Shown piece after piece: positions 1 through 7,388 of a DNA stretch of 15,253 nt. Origin of the DNA: JAIVJN01 sp036732565 (GTDB taxonomy: Bacteria; Acidobacteriota; Vicinamibacteria; Vicinamibacterales; UBA2999); NCBI GenBank assembly GCA_036732565.1, contig DAINCF010000128.1, positions 1 to 15,253 of the forward strand, written 5' to 3'. Every line of letters begins with the position of its first letter. Within the stretch, counting starts at the first letter, position 1. Under the pieces are notes generated by a model, which was not told where the DNA came from, ran no database searches, and saw only the letters and a list, made by a program, of their open reading frames with translations. The position numbers and the translations under genes are program-made.

Positions 1-619
1 GGGCGTCCGCGCGAAGGCAGGCGAGCGCCGCCTCCGGCGTGGCTTCGCGGTCCTCGCCCGCCAACACGTTCACCATGTGCCGTTCCCACGCCGCGTAGCT
101 CTCGTGGTCCATCAGCACACGCTCGGTCAGCAGGGGCGGCCACGCCTCGCGCGCGTCGAGACCCTCGGGCTCGGCGCCGCCGGGCAAGGCCGGCGGCCCC
201 TCCACAATCGACACCGGACGCTCGTCGAACAGCAGCGACGCTGCTGTGGGACAGAAATGCGAAAGCGTGACGAAGACGCCGCGCGAGTCGATCAGGCAGA
301 CGCGCGGGAAATGCTGACACGCCGCGGGCAGCGCCGCGTGCCCGAGGACGCCGTGAACCTGGCAGCGGCTTGGCTGATGGAAGACGCACCGCCCCTGCTC
401 GCCGGTCGCGAGGACTCCAGCCATGTCCGCGGGGGCATCCGCCACCGGCAGCAGCCACGGCGTCGCGACGGCAATCCGCCCATCGTCAACGGCCGCCCGC
501 ACCGACGTCACCCGTGAAATTTCGAGCGGAATCGGCCACTTCGAGGTGCAGCAGGCGCCCGCGTGCCGGCATCGATAGTCTGCGTGCATGGAAAGCCAGT
601 AGGTAGGCGCCTGAGTCAC
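1..619 (-). CDS. YkgJ-family cysteine-cluster protein, 3' part cut by the window edge
   Basis: An open frame runs from the GTG at 619 down to base 1 without a stop, giving at least 206 residues; the C-terminus lies outside the window. The protein has eight well-placed cysteines: C17, the pair C23-C24 (motif CRHAGACC), C78, C86, C101, C108 and C123, with QHFPRVC around 102-108. This matches the YkgJ/zinc- or iron-chelating cysteine-cluster family (CxxxGxCC, then RCxxH...CxxFPxxC), which is predicted to bind a metal or Fe-S centre; the reaction is unknown. GTG 619 is preferred over ATG 589 because the YWLSMHADY segment just before the first cysteine looks like part of the family domain. No Shine-Dalgarno is seen before either start, so the message may be leaderless. 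It is divergent from corA with a 35-bp gap. The family call is from motif recognition; specific function is not assignable. Confidence 0.8.
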   Translation of the reverse strand, partial: MTQAPTYWLSMHADYRCRHAGACCTSKWPIPLEISRVTSVRAAVDDGRIAVATPWLLPVADAPADMAGVLATGEQGRCVFHQPSRCQVHGVLGHAALPAACQHFPRVCLIDSRGVFVTLSHFCPTAASLLFDERPVSIVEGPPALPGGAEPEGLDAREAWPPLLTERVLMDHESYAAWERHMVNVLAGEDREATPEAALACLRADA

Positions 620-654
620 GGCGAGCGATCGTAGTATCTATTCGGAGACCCCTG
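620..654. promoter_or_regulatory. Compact divergent promoter region between the cysteine-cluster gene and corA
   Basis: Only 35 bp separate the two divergent starts. On the minus strand TACGAT (633 to 628) fits a -10 TANNNT and lies 8 nt before the GTG, as expected for a leaderless message. On the plus strand TAGTAT (632-637) is a weak -10 candidate, and GGAG (644-647) is a good Shine-Dalgarno 7 nt before the corA ATG. No convincing -35 boxes are visible, so the promoter calls are tentative; the ribosome binding site is solid. Confidence 0.35.
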
Positions 655-1623
655 ATGCTCGTCACGTGCGTCGCTTACGAACATGGCCGTCGACTCGCCG
701 AGATCCCGTTCAACGAGGTGCACAACTACACGAACAGGCCGGATTGCTTCGTGTGGCTGGCCTTGAAGGATCCGTCCGCCGAGGAACTCGAGACGCTGCA
801 GACCGAATTCAACCTGCATCCCCTGGCCATCGAAGACGCGTCCCACGGGCATCAACGTCCGAAAATCGACGAGTTCGGCCAATCGATTTTCGTCGTCATG
901 CACGTGTTGGAGATGAACGCCGGTGAGGTCGTCAAGGGCGAGGTTGCGGTGTTCGTCGGACCGCACTACGTCATCTCGGTCCGGCGCGGCGCGAAGCTCC
1001 TGGGCTTTGCCGATCTTCGGCGGCGCAGCGAAGAGGAGCCCGAACTGCTGCGGCACGGACCGGTGTACGTGCTCTATGCCCTGATGGACACGATCGTGGA
1101 TCGGTACTTCCCGGTCGTCGACGCGCTCTCGGAGGAGATCGAGGGCATCGAGGAGCGGATCTTCGCTGGTCACACGACGCGCGCGCAGATCGAGGCGCTC
1201 TACGGCATGAAGTGCAAGCTGATGACCGTCGATCACGCGGCCGGGCCGCTGCTCGAGGTCACGGCGAAACTGCACGGTGGACGCGTGCCGCAGATCTGCA
1301 GCGGGATGCAGGAGTATTTTCGCGACGTCGGCGATCACCTGCACCGTCTCAATCACAGTCTCGATGGCCTCCGGGACATGGTCACGACCGCGATCACCGT
1401 GAATCTGTCGCTGATCGCGCTGCAGGAGAGCGAGAACACCAAGCGGCTGGCCGCGTACGCGGCACTCGCGGCCGTGCCGACGATGATCGCGGGGATCTAC
1501 GGGATGAACTTCGAGCACATGCCGGAGCTGACCTGGGCCACCGGCTACCCGATGGCGCTCGGCGTGATGTTCGTGATCGATACCCTGCTGTTTCTCCAGT
1601 TCCGCAAGATTCGGTGGCTGTAG
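655..1623 (+). CDS. corA: CorA-type magnesium/divalent-cation channel
   Basis: The 322-residue product has the full CorA plan: a soluble cytoplasmic N-terminal domain (about 1-235), a long helix into the pore, and two membrane helices close to the C-terminus (about 264-283 and 297-316). The signature YGMNF follows the first helix (282-286), followed by EHMPEL in the loop that acts as the selectivity filter region, and the protein ends with a basic KIRWL tail. CorA proteins form pentamers in the inner membrane and admit Mg2+ (also Co2+ or Ni2+), gated by Mg2+ bound to the cytoplasmic domain. The length is normal for the family. The start is supported by GGAG 7 nt upstream. The stop codon TAG is the second to fourth base of the 28-bp palindrome that follows. 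Zn2+-transporting ZntB relatives cannot be strictly excluded, but the intact GMN favours CorA. Confidence 0.95.
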   Translation: MLVTCVAYEHGRRLAEIPFNEVHNYTNRPDCFVWLALKDPSAEELETLQTEFNLHPLAIEDASHGHQRPKIDEFGQSIFVVMHVLEMNAGEVVKGEVAVFVGPHYVISVRRGAKLLGFADLRRRSEEEPELLRHGPVYVLYALMDTIVDRYFPVVDALSEEIEGIEERIFAGHTTRAQIEALYGMKCKLMTVDHAAGPLLEVTAKLHGGRVPQICSGMQEYFRDVGDHLHRLNHSLDGLRDMVTTAITVNLSLIALQESENTKRLAAYAALAAVPTMIAGIYGMNFEHMPELTWATGYPMALGVMFVIDTLLFLQFRKIRWL

Positions 1624-1647
1624 GGGCGGCTCGCGAGCCGCCCCTAC
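1620..1647. repeat. 28-bp perfect palindrome, REP-like; convergent junction, copy A
   Basis: The left arm GTAGGGGCGGCTCG is followed directly by its exact reverse complement CGAGCCGCCCCTAC. It sits between convergent corA and the MacB-like permease. The TAG near its left end (1621-1623) is the corA stop, and the CTA near its right end (1644-1646) is the permease stop read on the other strand. As RNA it would form a 14-bp GC-rich stem on either strand, so it may act as a bidirectional 3'-end hairpin, although no U-tract follows. Related copies occur at 8147-8174 and 9977-10016. Confidence 0.9.
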
Positions 1648-4061
1648 TCCGATCGTAGCGCCTTCATCGGATCGATGCGTAGTGCGCGACGACTCGGCAG
1701 CAAGGTCGCGATCAGCGCGAGCACCGGCAACGCGATCGCCGCCAGCACGAACGTCGGCACGTCCAGCGCGCTGACGTCGAAGAGCATCGTCGACAGCAAG
1801 CCCGTCAGGCCGACAGCGCCGACGATGCCAATGGCGGTACCGGCCAACGCCAGCCTCAGCGTTCCTCCGAGCAGCATCGTCAGAATGTCCTTCCTCACCG
1901 CGCCCAGGGCCACGCGAATCCCGATTTCCTGCGTACGTTGCGTGATGGCGTAAGCCGTCACACCCGCGATCCCGAGCGTCGTCAGCGCCAGCGCCACCAG
2001 CGCGAAACCACTGAGCAGGATGCTCATGAAACGCTGAGGCGCAACGGACCGCAACACTCGATCTTCCAGCGGCTCCACCGCGCCCACCGGAAGGTTGGCG
2101 TCCACCGCTTGCACGGCCGCGCCGAGGGCCTGCGCGACATCGGCGCCGCGATCGACCGTGATGAAGACCGACATCCACGGCGACGGCGCCTGTCGATACG
2201 GCACGTACATCTCGGGGCCCGAGGGAAGGTCGAGGCCTCGATGTCGCACGTCGCGGACAACGCCGACGACTTCGCGACGCGTGCGTCGATCGCTATCGTT
2301 GCGGTCGACGACGGTGAAGCGCTTGCCGATCGGGTCCTCACCCGGCCAGTACCGCTCCGCCAGCGTGTGATTGACGATCACGACCGGCGCGCCTGCCGGT
2401 CGATCCTGGTCCGAGAACAACCGGCCGCGGAGCAGCGGAATGTCGAGGTCTGAGAAGTACTCGGCGCCGACGCTGCGATAGTAGGCGCTCGTCGGTGTCT
2501 CGCTGGGGGGCCGGCCTTCGATTTCGATCGGAAACGCAACCCGACTCCCAAACGGCGCGGAGAACGCCACCGACGCCGAACGGACGCCCGGCACACGACG
2601 CAGCTCGTCGAGCACGCGATCGAAGAACCGCATCCTCCGTTCGCCGGTGCCGTAGTTCTCGAGGGAGAGCAAGAGATCGGCCACGTAGACGCCAGTGGTC
2701 CGGAAGCCGGGATCGACCGACGTCAGGTGCAGCAGGCTCTTGGTCATCAACCCCGCGCCTGTCAGCAAGACGATCGCCAGGGCAACCTCCGCCACCAGCA
2801 AGGCACTCCGCATCGCATTACCGGTCGCTCGTCCGCCGGCACCCCGGTCCTGCCTGGTGGCGAGCCGATGGTCGGCGGTGAACGCGAAGCCGACGCTGCC
2901 GAGCGCGACCAGCACGCCGGCCGCCAGCGAGACGAGCATCGCGAAGAGCACCGTGCGCGCATCGAGACCCACCTCGGTCAGGCGCGGCACGGAGCGCGGC
3001 GCAACGGCGATCACGAGATCGCGGAGCCACGAGAACACGAGCAGGGCCGCAGCACCGCCGAGCGCGGCCATGACAACGCTCTCGGTCACGATCTGTCGGA
3101 TCAGCCGCGCGTGGCCGGCGCCCAGTGCCGCGCGGACGGCGAACTCGCCGCGCCGCGTTGCCGTCCGTGCCAGCGACAGGTTGGCGAGGTTCGCACAGGC
3201 AATCAGCAGCACGAAGCCGACCGCGCCCAACAACATCAACAGCGTGCTTCGGCTGGCGCCGGCGATGTCCTCGCGCAGCAACGTGACGAGGGTTCCCCAG
3301 TTCCGATTCGTGTCTGGATACGCGGTTGCCAATCGCGCCGCAATCGCGGACATCTCAGCCTGTGCCTCAGAGAGCGAGACGCCGGCGTGCAGGCGCGCCA
3401 GCACGCGAATGAGCCGGCCGTCGCGCAGTCGCATCGTCGGCCATGCGTCCTGTTCGAGTGGTGTGTAGAGATCGATGTCCTCATCGCCAATCGGAAACTG
3501 AAACCCCGCCGGCATCACACCGTTCACGACGTAGGCGCGCCCATTCAACGTGATGCCACGACCGACCACCGATGGATCGGCCTCGAAGCGCTGACGCCAC
3601 AGGCGATCGCTGAGGATCGCGACGGGCGTGCCGCCTTGACGATCCTCGTCGGGCGCGATGGATCGGCCGAGCGCCGGCTGGACACCGAGCAGAGTGAAGA
3701 GCTGGGCCGACACCTGGGTCGCGCTCAACCGCTGCGGCTCCCCGCGGCCGGTGAGGACGAATCCTGCGTCGGTGTAGGCGGCCATGGCCGCGAACGATTC
3801 GCTCTCACGCCAGTCCGCAAAGTTCGCCAGCGACGCATACCTGGGCGTTCGCTCGTCGAGACGCATCTCGTGCACGTGGACGAGGCGGTCAGGGTCGCGG
3901 AACGGGAGTGCCCGCCAGATCACGGCGTCGGCCATGGCGAACATGACGGTGCTGCCACCGATGCCGAGGGCCAGTGTGCCGACCGCGATGGTCGTGAAGC
4001 CGGGGCTGCGTCGCAGCAGACGCAGGGCATGGCGGATGTCGTGCCGTAACGCCTCGAGCAT
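1644..4061 (-). CDS. ADOP-family (MacB/FtsX-like) ABC transporter permease
   Basis: The 805-residue product is a permease with two MacB-type halves. The N-terminus MLEALRHDIRHALRLLRRSP leads into the first membrane helix (about 22-44, TLALGIGGSTVMF). A MacB periplasmic-core domain follows (about 50-250), then an FtsX-type membrane block (about 272-395, with AVRAALGAG between helices). A second periplasmic core comes next (about 440-660), and a final FtsX block (about 680-805, with GIRVALGAV, ending IDPMKALRSE). There is no Walker A/B, so ATP hydrolysis must come from a separate MacB-like ATPase, and none is in the window. Proteins of this kind abound in Acidobacteria; substrates are generally unknown. 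The start at 4061 is chosen because it matches the conserved N-terminus; the frame stays open upstream to 4172, but that extension is not protein-like. No clear Shine-Dalgarno is visible. No PadR-type regulator, a common partner, is adjacent. Confidence 0.9.
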   Translation of the reverse strand: MLEALRHDIRHALRLLRRSPGFTTIAVGTLALGIGGSTVMFAMADAVIWRALPFRDPDRLVHVHEMRLDERTPRYASLANFADWRESESFAAMAAYTDAGFVLTGRGEPQRLSATQVSAQLFTLLGVQPALGRSIAPDEDRQGGTPVAILSDRLWRQRFEADPSVVGRGITLNGRAYVVNGVMPAGFQFPIGDEDIDLYTPLEQDAWPTMRLRDGRLIRVLARLHAGVSLSEAQAEMSAIAARLATAYPDTNRNWGTLVTLLREDIAGASRSTLLMLLGAVGFVLLIACANLANLSLARTATRRGEFAVRAALGAGHARLIRQIVTESVVMAALGGAAALLVFSWLRDLVIAVAPRSVPRLTEVGLDARTVLFAMLVSLAAGVLVALGSVGFAFTADHRLATRQDRGAGGRATGNAMRSALLVAEVALAIVLLTGAGLMTKSLLHLTSVDPGFRTTGVYVADLLLSLENYGTGERRMRFFDRVLDELRRVPGVRSASVAFSAPFGSRVAFPIEIEGRPPSETPTSAYYRSVGAEYFSDLDIPLLRGRLFSDQDRPAGAPVVIVNHTLAERYWPGEDPIGKRFTVVDRNDSDRRTRREVVGVVRDVRHRGLDLPSGPEMYVPYRQAPSPWMSVFITVDRGADVAQALGAAVQAVDANLPVGAVEPLEDRVLRSVAPQRFMSILLSGFALVALALTTLGIAGVTAYAITQRTQEIGIRVALGAVRKDILTMLLGGTLRLALAGTAIGIVGAVGLTGLLSTMLFDVSALDVPTFVLAAIALPVLALIATLLPSRRALRIDPMKALRSE

Positions 4062-4213
4062 GCAGGGGCAGTACGCAAACCCGGCGCCAGGGGTGCCCCC
4101 GCGACTTTCGCGAGCAGACAAGTGGTGCCGGTTCGACGGTGCCAGCACCCGTTCGATGCCGCGCAGGCGCATCCCGAGATCGGTCAGCCGTGTTTTGTGC
4201 TATTTCTGTGCGG

Positions 4214-4546
4214 ATGATCTCGAGGCATTGGAAGGGCATCACGAAGCCTGGTCTGGCGGATCGATACATCGCACACCTGACCCAAGTCACGTTCCCCAGC
4301 CTGTCGACCATCCCCGGCTATCGCAGCGCGTCGATCTTGAAGCGCGACGTCCGCGATGGCACTGAGTTCCAGGTCGTCACGCTCTGGGATTCGATGGATG
4401 CCATTCACGCGTTCGCTGGTGAGACCGCGGACCTCGCGGTCGTGCCACCCGAGGCGCAAGAGATGCTGGCCGACTACGATCGCCGCGTCGTCCACTACGA
4501 GATCGTGCGGACAAAGACGGCGTCGGCTCGAGACCTGGGGGCTTGA
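4214..4546 (+). CDS. Antibiotic biosynthesis monooxygenase (ABM)-fold protein
   Basis: This 110-residue protein looks like a single ABM/dimeric alpha-beta-barrel domain: MISRHWKGITKP at the start, FPSLSTIPGYRSASILKRDV in the middle, VVTLWDSMDAIHAFAG and a YEIV strand near the end. Members of this fold are small homodimers, some oxygenating quinone-like substrates, some degrading haem and many uncharacterised; nothing here picks out a substrate. The start at 4214 gives the expected N-terminus; the frame is open upstream to 4139 with arginine-rich, unlikely sequence. The last seven residues (SARDLGA) and the TGA stop come from the first unit of the heptamer repeat at 4526-4594, so the native C-terminus has probably been altered by the repeat. 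It lies 57 nt before the SDR gene on the same strand, probably in one transcript. Confidence 0.8.
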   Translation: MISRHWKGITKPGLADRYIAHLTQVTFPSLSTIPGYRSASILKRDVRDGTEFQVVTLWDSMDAIHAFAGETADLAVVPPEAQEMLADYDRRVVHYEIVRTKTASARDLGA

Positions 4547-4594
4547 GACCTGGGGCTTGAGACCTGGGGCTCGAGACTTGGGGCCTGGGGCTTG
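4526..4594. repeat. Imperfect tandem 14-bp repeat (GAGACCTGGGGCTT), family copy 1
   Basis: Successive units read GAGACCTGGGGGCTT, GAGACCTGGGGCTT, GAGACCTGGGGCTC and GAGACTTGGGG-CCTGGGGCTT, built from alternating heptamers close to GAGACCT and GGGGCTT. The array covers the 3' end of the ABM gene, providing its stop TGA (4544-4546), and runs to 10 nt before the SDR start. Diverged relatives occur at 6361-6436, 7357-7384 and 11168-11236. Confidence 0.9.
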
Positions 4595-4603
4595 GACGAC
4601 TGA

Positions 4604-5350
4604 ATGACTCCGGTCGCACTCATCACGGGATCGAGCCGCGGCATCGGCGCGGCAACCGCGCGGCTCGCGGCCGCGCGCGGCTACGGGGTCTGCGTCAACT
4701 TCCTCCGTGACCAGCGCGCGGCGGACTCGGTGGTCGACGACATCACCCGCGACGGTGGGCGCGCCGTGGCCGTTCAGGCGGATGTGTCCTCCGCCGCGGC
4801 CGTCTCGGCGCTCTTCGAGGAGGTCGATCGCCGCCTCGGTCGCCTCACCGCGCTCGTGAACAACGTCGGCGTGCTCGAACGGCAGATGCGCCTCGACGAG
4901 ATGTCGGCGGAACGTCTCCATCGCGTGTTCGCGGTGAACATCGTCGGCGCCTTCCTGTGCGCGGGCGAAGCCGTGCGACGGATGTCGACCAGGCACGGCG
5001 GCCAGGGAGGCTCGATCGTCAACGTCTCGTCGGGGGCGTCACGACTGGGGTCGCCGGGCGAGTACGTCGACTACGCGGCGTCCAAGGGCGCCCTGGATAC
5101 GATGACGATCGGGCTGTCCAGGGAAGTCGCCGCCGAGGGCATTCGAGTCAATGCGGTACGCCCCGGGCACATCTACACCGAGATCCACGCCAGCGGCGGG
5201 GAGCCAGGGCGGGTGGATCGGCTGAGGTCGATGGTGCCGATGGCTCGCGGCGGCCACCCCGACGAGGTCGCGCAGGCTATTTTGTGGCTGTTGTCCGACG
5301 AAGCGTCCTACTGCACAGGCGCGTTCCTCGACGTCGCCGGCGGAAAATAG
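4604..5350 (+). CDS. SDR-family NAD(P)-dependent oxidoreductase, YgfF-like
   Basis: The 248-residue length is typical of a classical short-chain dehydrogenase/reductase. The cofactor-binding motif TGSSRGIG is at 8-15, the NNVG motif at 86-89, the structural Asn at 112 (VNIVG), the catalytic Ser probably at 143 (NVSS), and the catalytic Tyr157 and Lys161 in YAASK. The C-terminal half (RPGHIYTEIHASGGEPGRVD, then a WLLSDEASYCTGAFLDVAGGK-like ending) resembles Escherichia coli YgfF and glucose-1-dehydrogenase-like SDRs. It should reduce or oxidise a carbonyl/alcohol in the cytoplasm; the substrate cannot be told. The N at 32 and the R at 35 after the second beta strand hint at NADP use (inference). 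Its Shine-Dalgarno is weak and it follows the ABM gene by 57 nt of repeat, so it is probably co-transcribed with it. Confidence 0.92.
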   Translation: MTPVALITGSSRGIGAATARLAAARGYGVCVNFLRDQRAADSVVDDITRDGGRAVAVQADVSSAAAVSALFEEVDRRLGRLTALVNNVGVLERQMRLDEMSAERLHRVFAVNIVGAFLCAGEAVRRMSTRHGGQGGSIVNVSSGASRLGSPGEYVDYAASKGALDTMTIGLSREVAAEGIRVNAVRPGHIYTEIHASGGEPGRVDRLRSMVPMARGGHPDEVAQAILWLLSDEASYCTGAFLDVAGGK

Positions 5351-5374
5351 GCAGGCGAATCTCCGTCGAAACCC

Positions 5375-5429
5375 CTTGTACACAAGTATTACAGTCGCCT
5401 CCGCGCCAAGCTGTTACTGTCACGTGGTT
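5375..5429 (+). promoter_or_regulatory. AT-richer upstream region of the desaturase gene, possible operator and promoter
   Basis: This short segment is clearly less GC-rich than its surroundings and free of the dispersed repeats. It holds the near-palindrome CTTGT-AC-ACAAG (5375-5386), the direct hexamer pair TGTTAC-TGTCAC (5413-5424), and the inverted pair ACAGT (5391-5395)/ACTGT (5416-5420). TACTGT (5415-5420) could be a -10 box. None of these is proven; the call rests on composition and symmetry only. Confidence 0.3.
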
Positions 5430-6338
5430 ATGGCTGACGTGACTGCCCTCTATGGGCGCAAGGTGTCAACCGGCATCAACTGGGTCACGACCATCGCGAT
5501 GGTCGCGTTCCACGTGGCGGCGGTAGCAGCGTTCTTCTATATCGATCTTGGCGCCATCCTGGTGGCGACCTTCTTGTGGTGGTTCTCCGGATCGCTGGGC
5601 ATCGGGATGGGCTATCACCGCTTGCTCACGCATCGCGGTTACAAGACACCCAAGTGGGTGGAGTACTTCCTGACCTTCTGCGGCACGCTGGCGCTCGAAG
5701 GCGGCCCCATCTTCTGGGTGGCGACGCACCGCATCCATCATCAGTACTCGGATAAGGAAGGCGATCCGCATACGCCGCGCGAGGGCACGTACTGGGCGCA
5801 CATGGGGTGGATCTTCAGCGGCCAGGCGATGCATCACGACACGAGCGTGCTGCGTCGATACGTTCCGGACCTGAGCAAGGATCCGGTGCACGTCTGGCTC
5901 ACCGAGTGGCACTGGATCTCCAACGTCGTCGTCGGTCTCATCCTGCTGGCGTGGGGCGGCATCCCGTATGTGCTGTGGGGCATCGGCTTCCGCGTCGTGT
6001 TCGGCCTGCACGCCACGTGGCTCGTCAACTCGGCGACGCATCTGTGGGGCAACCGCCGCTTCCAGACCCGCGACGATTCGACGAACAACTGGTGGGTGGC
6101 GCTGCTGACGTTCGGCGAAGGGTGGCACAACAACCACCATGCGCATCCGGTGTCGGCGCGACACGGTCTGGCATGGTACGAAGTCGACATCAACTACTAC
6201 GGCATCAAGACGCTGGAAATGCTCGGCCTCGCCCGCGACGTGAAGGAAGCGCGCCTGCCCAAGGCCAGCCACGCCATGCCGCAAGAAAGCCCCGACGCCG
6301 TCGACATCACGGTAGCCGAGCCAGTTCCTGCCGACTGA
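5430..6338 (+). CDS. Membrane fatty-acid desaturase (delta-9 acyl-CoA/acyl-lipid type)
   Basis: The 302-residue protein has the three histidine boxes of integral-membrane di-iron desaturases in order: HRLLTH (63-68), HRIHH (100-104) and HNNHH (233-237), plus the NSATH motif (200-204). Hydrophobic segments around 17-38, 40-60, 80-97 and 165-195 place it in the inner membrane. Such enzymes use O2 and an electron donor to put a cis double bond into acyl chains, which sets membrane fluidity. The start is taken at ATG 5430; the frame is open further upstream to a TTG at 5376 that lies in the presumed promoter. No clear Shine-Dalgarno precedes it. The C-terminal 35 residues (PKASHAMPQESPDAVD...) look like a disordered tail. 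The histidine kinase gene starts 113 nt downstream. No electron-donor gene is beside it. Confidence 0.93.
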   Translation: MADVTALYGRKVSTGINWVTTIAMVAFHVAAVAAFFYIDLGAILVATFLWWFSGSLGIGMGYHRLLTHRGYKTPKWVEYFLTFCGTLALEGGPIFWVATHRIHHQYSDKEGDPHTPREGTYWAHMGWIFSGQAMHHDTSVLRRYVPDLSKDPVHVWLTEWHWISNVVVGLILLAWGGIPYVLWGIGFRVVFGLHATWLVNSATHLWGNRRFQTRDDSTNNWWVALLTFGEGWHNNHHAHPVSARHGLAWYEVDINYYGIKTLEMLGLARDVKEARLPKASHAMPQESPDAVDITVAEPVPAD

Positions 6339-6360
6339 GGCTCGGCCAGTCGGCTTGCGA

Positions 6361-6436
6361 CTTGTGGCCTGAGACCTGGGCGGCTGGTGGCCCCAGGTCG
6401 ATCGAGCCTCAGGCCCCAGGACTCAAGCCCCAGGCC
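6361..6436. repeat. Heptamer repeat family copy 2, with internal inverted arms
   Basis: Units in both orientations fill the gap between the desaturase and the kinase: CCTGAGACCTGGG forward, then GAGCCTCAGGCCCCAGG and CTCAAGCCCCAGGC reversed. The opposite orientations create nested stems: GACCTGGG (6373-6380) with CCCAGGTC (6392-6399), and GGCCTGAG (6366-6373) with CTCAGGCC (6408-6415). A transcript could fold here as a terminator-like hairpin, but no U-tract follows. Confidence 0.8.
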
Positions 6437-6439
6437 GAG

Positions 6440-6445
6440 TAAGAT
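6440..6445 (+). promoter_or_regulatory. Putative -10 box for a leaderless kinase transcript
   Basis: TAAGAT fits TANNNT and lies 6 nt before the GTG start of the histidine kinase, so transcription would begin at or next to the start codon. No Shine-Dalgarno is present. No good -35 is visible because the upstream bases belong to the repeat. Confidence 0.35.
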
Positions 6446-6451
6446 CGGCGT

Positions 6452-7354
6452 GTGACTCGCCGGCAGACCGCGACCGCGGTCTTCATCTCACTGGCCGTCG
6501 TGCTCGTCGCGGCGGCCGTCTCGCTCAACGTCGGCTGGATCATAGTCAACGGGCGGCGGGTGCTGCCGCTCGTCCTCGGCATCCTCTCGTTCGCGCTCAT
6601 CATCGCCGGGATCATCGTGTATACGGTTTTTCTCGTCCGCGAGATTCGACGCAACGATCAGCACGATGCGTTCATCAACGCCGTCAGCCACGAGTTGAAG
6701 ACACCTATCGCGTCGATCCGTTTGTATCTCGATACGCTCCAGGTGCGCGAGGTCAGCGAATCACAGCGGCGCGATTTCTATCGCATCATGCTGGAGGATA
6801 CGGATCGACTGCAGCAGACCGTCGAGCAGGTGTTGAAGGCCGGCGTCGCCGGGCAGCGGCCGCGACTGGTGCATCGCGCGCCGGTCGACGTCGCGGCGCT
6901 CACGCATGATTGCGTGGAAACGGTGCGCGTGCGGCATCACATCGAACCCGACGCCTTGACGTTGACCACCGCCGCCCCCGCGTCCGCGCTGATCGTCGAA
7001 GGCGACATCGATGAGTTGCGCACGGCAATCGCGAACCTGCTGGACAACGCGGTGAAGTACTCGCTGAACCACGTGCAGGTCGCGGTCGAAGTGGCGGCGC
7101 CGGCGCCGGACACCGTCTGGGTGCGCATCAAGGATCGGGGCGTCGGCATTCCACGCGGACAGCTGAAGCGCATCTTCAACCGCTTCTACCGATTTCAAAC
7201 GCGCGGCTTCAAGGTCAAGGGCACCGGCCTCGGCCTCTACATCGTCCGCTCAATCGCCAAACAACATGGCGGCCGCGTGTTCGCCCAGAGCGAAGGCGAA
7301 GGCAAAGGCTCGACGTTCACCCTCGAGTTGCCGCGCCTGGTCAGCGGAGTCTGA
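6452..7354 (+). CDS. Two-component sensor histidine kinase without a periplasmic sensor domain
   Basis: The 300-residue kinase has two membrane helices (about 8-31 and 38-62) joined by only about six residues, then directly the HisKA domain with phospho-acceptor His80 in FINAVSHELKTPIASIRLYL. The HATPase_c domain follows, with the N box NLLDN (195-199, Asn199), G1 DRGVGIP (228-234), FNRFYRF, and G2 GTGLGL (257-262). It should autophosphorylate and pass phosphate to the response regulator encoded 34 nt downstream. With no PAS, HAMP or extracytoplasmic domain, the signal must be sensed in the membrane or through a partner protein. The GTG start has no Shine-Dalgarno but a TANNNT box 6 nt upstream. 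Its position after a desaturase gene makes membrane state a possible stimulus, which is inference only. Confidence 0.95.
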   Translation: MTRRQTATAVFISLAVVLVAAAVSLNVGWIIVNGRRVLPLVLGILSFALIIAGIIVYTVFLVREIRRNDQHDAFINAVSHELKTPIASIRLYLDTLQVREVSESQRRDFYRIMLEDTDRLQQTVEQVLKAGVAGQRPRLVHRAPVDVAALTHDCVETVRVRHHIEPDALTLTTAAPASALIVEGDIDELRTAIANLLDNAVKYSLNHVQVAVEVAAPAPDTVWVRIKDRGVGIPRGQLKRIFNRFYRFQTRGFKVKGTGLGLYIVRSIAKQHGGRVFAQSEGEGKGSTFTLELPRLVSGV

Positions 7355-7356
7355 AC

Positions 7357-7384
7357 CCCGAGCCTCAAGTCCCAAGTCTCGAGC
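7357..7384. repeat. Heptamer repeat family copy 3, between kinase and regulator genes
   Basis: The segment CCGAGCCTCAAGTCCCAAG followed by TCTCGAG is the reverse orientation of the GAGACTTGGG/ACTTGAGGCTCGG-like units. It fills nearly all of the 34-nt gap between the kinase stop and the regulator GTG, where an overlap or a Shine-Dalgarno would be expected. Confidence 0.75.
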
Positions 7385-7388
7385 GCCT

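Noticed and set aside
77..517. Plus-strand open frame of 146 codons at the left edge
   Set aside because: Arg/His-rich and antisense to the cysteine-cluster gene, whose cysteine spacing is clearly that of a real family.
1620..1647. Classical Rho-independent terminator
   Set aside because: The stem is strong but no U-tract follows on either strand, so it is listed as a repeat with possible 3'-end function only.
616..2178. Long minus-strand open frame (520 codons) opposite corA
   Set aside because: It is antisense to a complete corA with conserved motifs and then overlaps the permease gene in another frame; its product is Arg/His/Asp-rich without domains, typical of shadow frames in GC-rich DNA.
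2727..4049. Plus-strand open frame (440 codons) across the permease gene
   Set aside because: Low-complexity Arg/Gln/Glu-rich product, no domain, fully antisense to a well-recognised MacB-like permease.
4062..4213. Possible small gene or RNA in the divergent gap
   Set aside because: Only a weak GGGG-TG-CCCC stem and arginine-rich short frames are seen; nothing supports a gene.
4526..4594. Possible CRISPR array or minisatellite gene
   Set aside because: Units are directly adjacent with no unique spacers, too short for CRISPR repeats, and no cas genes are present.
5466..6284. Minus-strand open frame of 272 codons
   Set aside because: Antisense to the desaturase with its three histidine boxes; no domain of its own.
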